From contig JAUOZS010000001.1 of NCBI GenBank assembly GCA_032334055.1, forward strand, positions 4,116,001-4,180,000: a DNA stretch of 64,000 nt. Reading direction: 5' to 3'. The position numbers were made by a program, and so were the translations under genes. This document shows, one piece after another, positions 34,750 through 41,699 of this stretch. The stretch is from Selenomonadales bacterium 4137-cl. Lineage in GTDB: Bacteria; Bacillota; Negativicutes; Sporomusales; UBA7701. Within the stretch, counting starts at the first letter, position 1. Each line of letters opens with the position of its first letter. A model generated the notes under the pieces. It was not told the DNA's origin. It did not search any database and was given only the letters and a program-made list of their open reading frames with translations.

Positions 34750-36708
34750 ATGGCGTTCGTGTTCAGGTTATGCCGGGTAGCGCTGCTGGCCATGCTGCTG
34801 ACGCTCCCGGCGGCAGTGGCCGCGGCCGCGCCCGAGACCATGCCGCTGGAGGAAGTCCGCGCCGGCATGCAGGGCATCGCCAGGACGGTGGTGTCCGGGA
34901 CCGATATAGAAGAATTCGGCATCGAAGTCCTAGGGATTATGAAGAATAAGGGTCCATCCGGCGACCTGATTCTTGTCCGCACATACGGCGATCTCATCGA
35001 CCGCACCGGCGGCATTGCACAGGGGATGAGCGGCAGCCCGGTATACATAGGCGGCCGACTGGTCGGCGCAATCGCCTATGGCTGGTCGTTCACCGATCAT
35101 AAGATCGGCATGGTGACGCCGATTGCCGATATGCTGAAACTGTGGGAACTGCCTGCCCCCAAACCCCGCGTTCCCGAGGTGGAGCAAATAAAGTTAGTCG
35201 AACCGGAACCCGAGTCCGGCGATAAGCCGGAGGAAAAACAACCCGACGACCGTAAGCCGCCGGCTAAAGACGGCGTGGATAAATCGGGACAAGACTTGAA
35301 AGACAAAGTGACGCCGCTCATGGCTGCCGGGTTCGGCGAGCGGGCTCTGGCTTTCCTCACCGATAAGCTCCGGCCTCTTAACCTGACGCCGTATGCGGTC
35401 GGTGAATCACCCGAAGGCACGGAGTACGCCCCCCTTGAGCCGGGCAGCGCGGTGGGCGTGCAGCTTGTCCGCGGCGACGTAAGCCTGGGAGCGATGGGGA
35501 CGGTCACCTATACCGACGGCAACAAGATACTGGCTTTCGGCCACCCCTTCCTGAAGAAGGGCAACACCGGGTACTTCCTAACGAACGCGTATGTTTTCAC
35601 GACCGTTAAAGGTCTGGAGAATTCCTTCAAAGTTGGCGCCATCGGCCCGGCGGTGGGGATAGTGGATCAGGACCGGGGCGCCGGTATCGCCGGACAACTG
35701 GGTGTATATCCCAGCGTCGTTCCGTTGAGGGTAAACGTCACCGACCGGGCGTTAGGCACATCGCGTGACGCCATCATCCAGGTGGTTCAGGACGAGCAGC
35801 TTTTCCCCATACTGACTGCCGCTTCGGTGTTGAGCATCCTTGAGAAGACGGCCGACCGGGTCGGCGCCGGCACGGCGAAAATCACCTTCGAGATTTCCGC
35901 CCGCAACATGCCGGGCGATGTGTTCAAGCGCGAAAACATGTTTTACAGCCCGGCCAACATCGGCGAGATGGCGATCAGCGAACTGTACGAGCTCATGGCC
36001 CTCCTGGCCGCCAATCAGTTCCAGGCGGTCGACGTCATCGACGTGCAGGTAGACGCTACGGTTGACCCCGAGCGGCGCACCGCCACCATCATGGAAGCGC
36101 GCTCCAACGTCGCCTCGGCCAAGCCGGGGGAAAAGATCGAGATTGCGGTCAGTCTCAAACCGTACCGGGGAGAGATGATAACGGTCAAGGTCCCCTTCAC
36201 CATTCCCAGGAACCAGCAGCCCGGCCCGTTGACCCTCGAGGTCCGCGGCGGCGGCATGGTTCCCCTAATCGAGCTGCTGGCCAAGCGCCAGCAAGGAGAG
36301 GAAGAATTGCTCCAGACCTTCGGCAAGCTCAAGACCAAGACCTTCGACGACATGATCAAGGAATTGGCCGAGCGGGACCGTAACAACGACATTGTCGTGG
36401 AAGTGCTCAGCGGCGAGGCCGGCGAACTGCTCGGCGGCATGGGGGCCTCGAAAGCGCCGTCCACGAAGCTTGACCCCATCCCCAGGCCCAACGCTGAAGC
36501 CGGCCAAAATCAGAAGGCGCTGCGACTTGGCAAGGGAGCCGAAGGATTCAAAAAGCCGACTCCCAAAAGCACACTCAGCACCGAATATATAATCGACAGC
36601 GATACCCAAGTGCTGGTCAACGTGGAAAAGAGCGATATCCCCCCCGGCAAGGCGGTGCTCTACGAGTGGAAGGTTACCCAAAAAGACGAGCAGGAACAGA
36701 CCTTATAA
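34750..36708 (+). CDS. Exported SpoIVB-like peptidase S55 domain protein
   Basis: 652-residue protein with a signal peptide (about 1-27). The S55 serine motif GMSGSP is at 92-97 (nucleophile Ser96 by analogy) and is followed by GGRLVGAIAYGW and GMVTPIADML. The second S55 piece, KILAFGHPF with His265, comes later, then a GIAGQLGVYPSVVPLRV segment. In B. subtilis SpoIVB the His part precedes the Ser part, so the order is reversed here. A charged Pro/Glu/Lys linker (about 150-185) separates the pieces. The C-terminal 300 residues hold beta-rich and charged segments I do not recognise. No PDZ domain is obvious. Activity is inferred from the two motifs. Confidence 0.75.
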   Translation: MAFVFRLCRVALLAMLLTLPAAVAAAAPETMPLEEVRAGMQGIARTVVSGTDIEEFGIEVLGIMKNKGPSGDLILVRTYGDLIDRTGGIAQGMSGSPVYIGGRLVGAIAYGWSFTDHKIGMVTPIADMLKLWELPAPKPRVPEVEQIKLVEPEPESGDKPEEKQPDDRKPPAKDGVDKSGQDLKDKVTPLMAAGFGERALAFLTDKLRPLNLTPYAVGESPEGTEYAPLEPGSAVGVQLVRGDVSLGAMGTVTYTDGNKILAFGHPFLKKGNTGYFLTNAYVFTTVKGLENSFKVGAIGPAVGIVDQDRGAGIAGQLGVYPSVVPLRVNVTDRALGTSRDAIIQVVQDEQLFPILTAASVLSILEKTADRVGAGTAKITFEISARNMPGDVFKRENMFYSPANIGEMAISELYELMALLAANQFQAVDVIDVQVDATVDPERRTATIMEARSNVASAKPGEKIEIAVSLKPYRGEMITVKVPFTIPRNQQPGPLTLEVRGGGMVPLIELLAKRQQGEEELLQTFGKLKTKTFDDMIKELAERDRNNDIVVEVLSGEAGELLGGMGASKAPSTKLDPIPRPNAEAGQNQKALRLGKGAEGFKKPTPKSTLSTEYIIDSDTQVLVNVEKSDIPPGKAVLYEWKVTQKDEQEQTL

Positions 36709-36722
36709 GGCTCGGTAATCAG

Positions 36723-36754
36723 TCCCCCGGCGGATTTATTCCCCGGGGGATTTT
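36723..36754 (+). terminator. Terminator after the S55 protease gene
   Basis: TCCCCCGG and CCGGGGGA arms, 12-base loop, then TTTT. Confidence 0.8.
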
Positions 36755-36915
36755 CCCTGTTTAAGGGGCTCCTGCGGGCTACAGAGCGAAAAGGGATTAT
36801 TGGGGCCCGCCCGTATATTACGCCTCGCCGCCAGTAGCGATAAGGAGGAGGGCCGGCGGCTGCAGGGGGATAGGATTAGCGGCGTTTCGGCACGGGCGCC
36901 CGTGAACACGCCTCC

Positions 36916-36945
36916 TTGAGTAGTTAATATTGTTATTAATGTAAT
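36916..36945 (+). promoter_or_regulatory. Candidate mla operon promoter
   Basis: TTGAGT, an 18-base spacer, and TGTAAT. The -10 overlaps the centre of the palindrome at 36923-36957. Confidence 0.4.
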
Positions 36946-36957
36946 AACAATATTAAC
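36923..36957. promoter_or_regulatory. Perfect AT-rich palindrome, candidate operator
   Basis: Two 16-base arms (GTTAATATTGTTATTA and its exact complement) around ATG. It has no T-tail and so is not a terminator. Base composition contrasts sharply with the GC-rich surroundings. It is not a sequence I can assign to a named regulator. Confidence 0.65.
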
Positions 36958-37170
36958 AGTAAAAACTAAAAGACCGACTGGGGCGGACTGGGTGAAACAG
37001 CCTGCGTGGTGGGGCGGCAACCAGTAAATACCCGCCGGCAAAGGCAGGCGGTAAGCAGGGAAATAAGCGAATGGCATTGAATATAAAAACAGTTTAAGAA
37101 ACGCGGGCGTGGTCTGAATCGCCGGTTGCCGCAAACCATGCCGTTGCAGGAAATTGGTCTAAAAGTAGTC

Positions 37171-37195
37171 TGCCTGTACGTAGAATGTACCGTCC
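37171..37195. repeat. GTAC-core hairpin (copy C)
   Basis: GTAC-GTAGAAT-GTAC at 37176-37190 within CTGC...GCAG. Shares its core layout with the elements at 25596-25692 and 28887-29001. Confidence 0.4.
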
Positions 37196-37255
37196 GCAGC
37201 CCGAATAAATTGCGCCGGCAAGAGCCTCGCGGCGCCGGCGATGTGAGGTCGACCC

Positions 37256-38029
37256 ATGTTTATAACCCTGCTGGAGCGGATAGGACGACAAGCGATCGAA
37301 ATCCTTGAACATACCGGGCGGGTAGTGCTGCTGGTCGGCCAAACGCTCGCGAGCATGAGGCGCTCGCCCAACCTGAGACAGGTTCTGCGCCAGATGGCTC
37401 ACCTAGGGGTCGACTCGCTGCCTATTGTCGCCCTCACCATGCTGTTTACCGGCATGGTTATGACGGTCCAAATCGCCCACGAATTTATCAAATATGGCGC
37501 CCAGTCCTCGGTCGGCGGGGTAGTGGCGATCGCAATGGGGCGTGAGCTGTCCCCGGTACTCACGGGCGTGGTGGCTGCCGGCAGGGTAGGAGCGGCCATC
37601 ACGGCCGAAATCGGCTCGATGAAGGTGACCGAACAGATCGACGCCCTGCGGGTGATGGCGACCAACCCGGTGGCCTACCTGATAGTCCCCCGGCTTATCG
37701 CCTGCGTGCTGATGCTGCCCGTCCTTGTGATTTTCGCCGACATGATCGGCACGGTCGGCGGCTATCTTGTCGCGACCCTGTACGCCGGCATCAATTCTTT
37801 TACCTTTCTTCACTCGATAAAGGTATTCGCCGCGGTCAACGACGTGACCGGCGGGCTTGTCAAGAGCATGTTCTTCGGCGCCATCATCGCCATCATCGGC
37901 TGCTACAAAGGCCTGACGACCGCCGAGGGGGCCGAAGGGGTGGGTAAGGCCACCACAGGCTCGGTGGTCGCCTCGATGATCCTGATTTTTATCAGCAATT
38001 ATTTCCTGTCGCTGATACTGTACCGCTAG
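37256..38029 (+). CDS. mlaE: MlaE family phospholipid-transport permease
   Basis: 257-residue inner-membrane permease of the MCE/Mla lipid transporter. It shows the long N-terminal amphipathic segment, then the family core MGRELSPVLTGVVAAGRVGAA followed by EIGSMKVTEQIDALRVMATNP, and C-terminal helices with GCYKGLTTAEGAEGVGKATT. The start is ATG 37256 after GAGG. It is followed within 10 bases by mlaF. Together with MlaF and MlaD it moves phospholipids between the two membranes. Confidence 0.93.
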   Translation: MFITLLERIGRQAIEILEHTGRVVLLVGQTLASMRRSPNLRQVLRQMAHLGVDSLPIVALTMLFTGMVMTVQIAHEFIKYGAQSSVGGVVAIAMGRELSPVLTGVVAAGRVGAAITAEIGSMKVTEQIDALRVMATNPVAYLIVPRLIACVLMLPVLVIFADMIGTVGGYLVATLYAGINSFTFLHSIKVFAAVNDVTGGLVKSMFFGAIIAIIGCYKGLTTAEGAEGVGKATTGSVVASMILIFISNYFLSLILYR

Positions 38030-38038
38030 GGGTGTGCC

Positions 38039-38809
38039 ATGATTAAGCTCGACAACGTAAGCATGGCGTTCCGCGGCAGGCCGGTGCTGGACAATATCAG
38101 CCTGGACATCGCCGAGGGCGAAATAATGGTGATCATCGGGCCCAGCGGGTCGGGCAAGAGCACCATCCTGCGTCTGATGATCGGTCTGCTGAAGCCGCTG
38201 GCGGGCAAGATATGGATCGACGGACAGGAAATCTCCGGCGCCAGCGAGGAAGAACTCAACATCATCCGCCGCAATATGGGGATGGTGTTCCAATACTCGG
38301 CCCTGTTCGACTCGATGACGGTGGGCGAAAACGTCGCGTTCGGTCTGCGGCAGCATACCGCGCTGTCCGAAGAGGAGATCGCCAGGACGGTGCGACGACG
38401 GCTGAGGATGGTAGGCCTCAACGGCCAGGAGAGCGTCATGCCCAGCGAACTGTCGGGGGGCATGAAAAAACGCGTCAGCCTCGCCCGGGCGATCGCCATT
38501 AATCCGCAAATCGTGCTGTACGACGAGCCAACAGCCGGGCTAGATCCGATAATGTCGACGACCATCGACCGCCTGATATGCAGCACCCGCCGCGTTCTGA
38601 ACGTGACCTCGGTTGTCGTCACCCACCATATGTCAAGCGCCTTCAACATCGCCGACCGGATCGCCATGATATACGACGGCCGGATAATCGAAATCGGTAC
38701 GGTCAGCGAGATTAAGAAATCGTCCAACCCCATCGTGCAGCAATTTATCCATGGCTGGGCCAAACCCGGCGAATTCGCCAAAAGGAGGTCGAGAAGAAGT
38801 GAATCTTAG
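38039..38809 (+). CDS. mlaF: MlaF family ATP-binding protein
   Basis: 256-residue ABC ATPase energising MlaE. Walker A is GPSGSGKST near residues 38-46, the Q-loop region is GMVFQYSALFDSMTV (typical of Mla ATPases), the signature is ELSGGMKKRVSLARA, and Walker B is IVLYDEPTAGLDP. The C-terminus overlaps the mlaD start by 11 bases. Confidence 0.94.
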   Translation: MIKLDNVSMAFRGRPVLDNISLDIAEGEIMVIIGPSGSGKSTILRLMIGLLKPLAGKIWIDGQEISGASEEELNIIRRNMGMVFQYSALFDSMTVGENVAFGLRQHTALSEEEIARTVRRRLRMVGLNGQESVMPSELSGGMKKRVSLARAIAINPQIVLYDEPTAGLDPIMSTTIDRLICSTRRVLNVTSVVVTHHMSSAFNIADRIAMIYDGRIIEIGTVSEIKKSSNPIVQQFIHGWAKPGEFAKRRSRRSES

Positions 38810-40076
38810 CACCGAGGCCAGAGTGGGCGCAATATCTTTGATCGGTCTGCTGCTGCTGGGTTATATGATCGTCTATCTCGGCGGCATTTCGTTCGGCGAA
38901 AAGGGTTATCCGGTCCAGGCAGTGTTCAGCGAGGTCGGCGGCCTCAAAGAGGGTAACGTCGTCCGCTACGCCGGCGTGGATGTCGGCAGGGTCACCGGCG
39001 TGCGCGCCGGTGACGGGGGAGTGGAGGTGCAGCTCAGGATCAATCCGGGCGTCAAAATCCCCGCAGGCTCGAAGTTTACCATCGGCACCGACGGGCTGCT
39101 GGGGGAAAAGTTCGTCAACATCGTGCCGCCGCGGAAGACATCGGGCTATTTACAGCCCGGCGCCACCGTGGCCGGCGAGGACCCCCGCGGACTCGATCAA
39201 CTTGTGAGTTCGGCCGACAAGACGCTCGTCGATCTCCAGAAACTCATTCAATCTCTCAACGAAGTGCTCGGCGACGATAAAGTCAAGGCGGCCATGAAGA
39301 CCACCGCCCTCAACGCCCGCGAGATAACCGAGCGTCTCAACGAGTTCAGCGCCTCCCTGGCGAGGATGGCCCGCAATAACGAGCAGGACGTAAACACCAT
39401 GGTCGGCAACCTGCGGGAGGTATCCGCCAACCTGAAGAACGTGACCGCGAGGGTCGATGCAATGGTGGCCGCCGTCGACAACAAGGGCCAGACGGCCAAG
39501 GACCTCAAGGAAACCATCCAGAACCTCAAGAAGGCCAGCGTACGGGTGGAAAAGATCGCCGCGTCGGTGGAAGACCTCGTGACCGACCCGGAAACGGCTA
39601 AAAATATCAAGGAAACGCTTCGTAACGCGCGTTCGGTCAGCGAGAAAGCCAACAAGATGCTTACCAAGATCGAAAACGTCAGTGTCGAGACCGGTTTCGA
39701 AGTGCTGCGTAACGGCCATACCGACAAGTACAGAAGCAACGCCGACGTCCGTATCAACACATCGCCGAGCGATTTCGCCGTCATCGGAGTGAGCGGAATA
39801 GGCGATAACCAGAAAACCAATTTCCAGATTGGCAAGGGCGACGCCAATTTCGCCGCCCGCGCAGGCATCGTCGAGGGCAAGGCGGGGATCGGGGCGGACA
39901 CCAGGCTGGGCAAACAACTGCGCCTCTCGCTTGACGTATACGACCCCAATGATGTGCGGGTCAAATTGCGCACCCAATATGAGATTGCGCCCCACACCTT
40001 CATCGTCGGCCAGACCGACAGCCTCAACAAGCAGCCCAGCCAGAACACCTACGTGGGACTGCGCCACACCTTCTAG
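38799..40076 (+). CDS. mlaD: MlaD-type MCE protein with C-terminal beta-barrel-like domain
   Basis: 425 residues: an N-terminal anchor (about 8-28), an MCE domain (about 35-115: VRYAGVDVGRVTGVRAGDGG, GTDGLLGEKFVNI), a long helical region (about 130-300), and a C-terminal stretch of alternating amphipathic strands (about 300-425) ending in Phe. Enterobacterial MlaD stops soon after the MCE domain. In Veillonella parvula an MlaD with a terminal barrel has been described as a bridge spanning the envelope, and this gene fits that plan. GTG start with AAAGGAGG upstream. tolC and tamB follow, as in Veillonella. Confidence 0.9.
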   Translation: MNLSTEARVGAISLIGLLLLGYMIVYLGGISFGEKGYPVQAVFSEVGGLKEGNVVRYAGVDVGRVTGVRAGDGGVEVQLRINPGVKIPAGSKFTIGTDGLLGEKFVNIVPPRKTSGYLQPGATVAGEDPRGLDQLVSSADKTLVDLQKLIQSLNEVLGDDKVKAAMKTTALNAREITERLNEFSASLARMARNNEQDVNTMVGNLREVSANLKNVTARVDAMVAAVDNKGQTAKDLKETIQNLKKASVRVEKIAASVEDLVTDPETAKNIKETLRNARSVSEKANKMLTKIENVSVETGFEVLRNGHTDKYRSNADVRINTSPSDFAVIGVSGIGDNQKTNFQIGKGDANFAARAGIVEGKAGIGADTRLGKQLRLSLDVYDPNDVRVKLRTQYEIAPHTFIVGQTDSLNKQPSQNTYVGLRHTF

Positions 40077-40084
40077 ATTTTCTG

Positions 40085-40114
40085 TTGACACGCCCCTGTT
40101 TAAAACACTATAAT
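40085..40114 (+). promoter_or_regulatory. Strong sigma-A promoter of tolC
   Basis: Perfect TTGACA, 18-base spacer, perfect TATAAT. The predicted start is near 40121, with a candidate operator immediately downstream. Confidence 0.82.
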
Positions 40115-40126
40115 GAGAATTGGAAC

Positions 40127-40140
40127 TGACTAACCAGTCA
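40127..40140. promoter_or_regulatory. Candidate operator at the tolC start site
   Basis: TGACT-AACC-AGTCA, 5-base arms, at about +6 to +20 relative to the predicted start. The inner 12 bases recur as their exact reverse complement at 60243-60254, upstream of lpxA. The style resembles TetR-family operators. Confidence 0.55.
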
Positions 40141-40208
40141 ATCGCCTAACAAAAGGAAACCGGGACTGCGGTTGCCGCCGCAGCTACATACGGTCAGGAG
40201 GAGTAACC

Positions 40209-41507
40209 ATGACGCATCGGAAACTGGGAAAGAAGACTTTGGCGCTGGTGGCCGGAGGCTTGATGCTGATGAGCGCCGTAGCTTCTGCCGCGCCGACGGA
40301 GCTTACGCTTGAAGAGAGCATCGCCTTGGCACTCAGGAACAATCCGACGATGAAGATCGCCGAGGCCGACAGGGATAAGTATTCGTGGGCGGTGCGGGAG
40401 GCCCAGGCAGGGCAGGGGCCGACCCTCAGCTACAGCCACAAGGACGCTCGCGCCAAAGCGGCACCGTCTACGTTGGTGCCCAACCCCTCGCCGGTCAACG
40501 ATTTCGACAACACCGTCAGCCTGTCACTGCCGATTTATAGCGGCGGAAGGGTCGACGGCGCCATCGGCAAGGCGGAATACGACTTCAAGGCAGCCGACCT
40601 GGGGCTTGCCAAGACCAAGCAGCAGCTCAAGCTGGATGTGACCAACGCCTATTTCAAAATGCTGCAGACCCGCAACCTACTGCAGGTCAAGCAGGAGTCG
40701 GTGGACAACCTGACAGCCCATCTGCGTAACGTCCAAGCACAGTATGAGGTAGGCACGGTCGCCAAGTCGGACGTGCTCAGGTCCGAGGTCGAGCTGGCCA
40801 ACGCCCAGCAGAGCCTGATAACAGCTCAAAACGACTTCGATCTTGCCATGGCAAGCCTTAACAACGTTGTCGGGCTGCCCCTCGACACCGAGATAAAGCT
40901 TAAGGAAGAGATGAAGTACGAGCAATCAAAGCTGACCCTGGCGGATGGGATCAACTTCGCGATGCAGTACCGTCCGGATGTTCTTCAGGCCGATTACGCC
41001 CTGAAGGGCGCCCAGGAAACCGTCAAGGTGGCCCGCAGCGGTTTCCTGCCGACTGTTACGCTTAGCGGCGCCAACAACTGGACCGACAGCAAATTCCCCG
41101 GCAGTAAGAATAGAAACTGGTCGGTGTATCTGACGACTTCGCTGACACTGTTCGATACAAACCTAACACTTTCCAAGGTCAAGGAAGCGGAGGCCGGCGT
41201 TGTCAAGGCCAACGAACAGTATCGCCAGACAAAGGACAGCGTTTCCTTAGAAGTGCGCCAGGCGTATCTCAGCATGAAGGAATCGGAAAAGCGCATCGAA
41301 ACGAGCCAGGTGGCGGTTGCGAAAGCCGACGAGGACTTTAAAATCGCCCAGGTCCGCTATAACGCCGGCGTCGGCACCAACCTTGACGTCATCGATGCCG
41401 AGCTCGCGCTGGCCCAGGCCAAGACCAACTATATCCAGGCACTGTACGACTACAACACCAGCAAGGCCAAACTCGACAAGGCCATGGGCGTAGCCGTCAA
41501 GCAGTAA
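40209..41507 (+). CDS. tolC: TolC family outer-membrane efflux protein
   Basis: 432-residue trimeric outer-membrane channel protein. The signal peptide is about residues 1-28 (ending ASA). Two internally repeated halves follow, each with long helices rich in Ala, Gln, Lys and Glu (LDVTNAYFKMLQTRNLLQVK and LEVRQAYLSMKESEKRIETS) and beta hairpins (LSLPIYSGGRVDGAI and SLTLFDTNLTLSKV). Length is typical. AGGAGG precedes the ATG. Its own promoter and candidate operator suggest independent regulation although it lies after mlaD. Confidence 0.93.
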   Translation: MTHRKLGKKTLALVAGGLMLMSAVASAAPTELTLEESIALALRNNPTMKIAEADRDKYSWAVREAQAGQGPTLSYSHKDARAKAAPSTLVPNPSPVNDFDNTVSLSLPIYSGGRVDGAIGKAEYDFKAADLGLAKTKQQLKLDVTNAYFKMLQTRNLLQVKQESVDNLTAHLRNVQAQYEVGTVAKSDVLRSEVELANAQQSLITAQNDFDLAMASLNNVVGLPLDTEIKLKEEMKYEQSKLTLADGINFAMQYRPDVLQADYALKGAQETVKVARSGFLPTVTLSGANNWTDSKFPGSKNRNWSVYLTTSLTLFDTNLTLSKVKEAEAGVVKANEQYRQTKDSVSLEVRQAYLSMKESEKRIETSQVAVAKADEDFKIAQVRYNAGVGTNLDVIDAELALAQAKTNYIQALYDYNTSKAKLDKAMGVAVKQ

Positions 41508-41519
41508 CGAGTGCATCTG

Positions 41520-41545
41520 GCCGGGGCGAAAGCTCCGGCTTTTTC
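41520..41545 (+). terminator. Terminator after tolC
   Basis: GCCGGGGC and GCTCCGGC around a GAAA loop, followed by TTTTT. Confidence 0.88.
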
Positions 41546-41699
41546 CGACTTACCGCATAATTTGGTAATAATCCACAAATTACCGGTTACACTAAGAGGC
41601 AGCGTTGTCTGAATTTTATTACCAGCGTCTATTTTAAAGGAAGGCAATCGCCCGCGTCGAAATTAGACAGTGACCAAGACTTTGATGCGGGAGGCACAT

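Larger units (their letters stand above)
36709..37255 (+). other. Long regulatory region before the mla operon
   Basis: No convincing gene in 547 bases. Contents in order are a terminator (36723-36754), an AT-rich perfect palindrome over a candidate promoter (36916-36957), a CCGCC/GGCGG hairpin near 37031-37051, a GTAC-core hairpin (about 37171-37195), and a CGCCGGC/GCCGGCG hairpin just before mlaE. The leader from the predicted start is about 300 bases. Confidence 0.6.

Noticed and set aside
36958..37100. Possible riboswitch (cobalamin or cyclic-di-GMP type) in the mla leader
   Set aside because: Some hairpins are present, but none of the conserved core sequences of those classes could be matched.
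36736..37134. Possible reverse-strand gene in the mla leader
   Set aside because: The frame crosses the terminator and the AT-rich palindrome, no ribosome site precedes its start, and the sequence looks non-coding.
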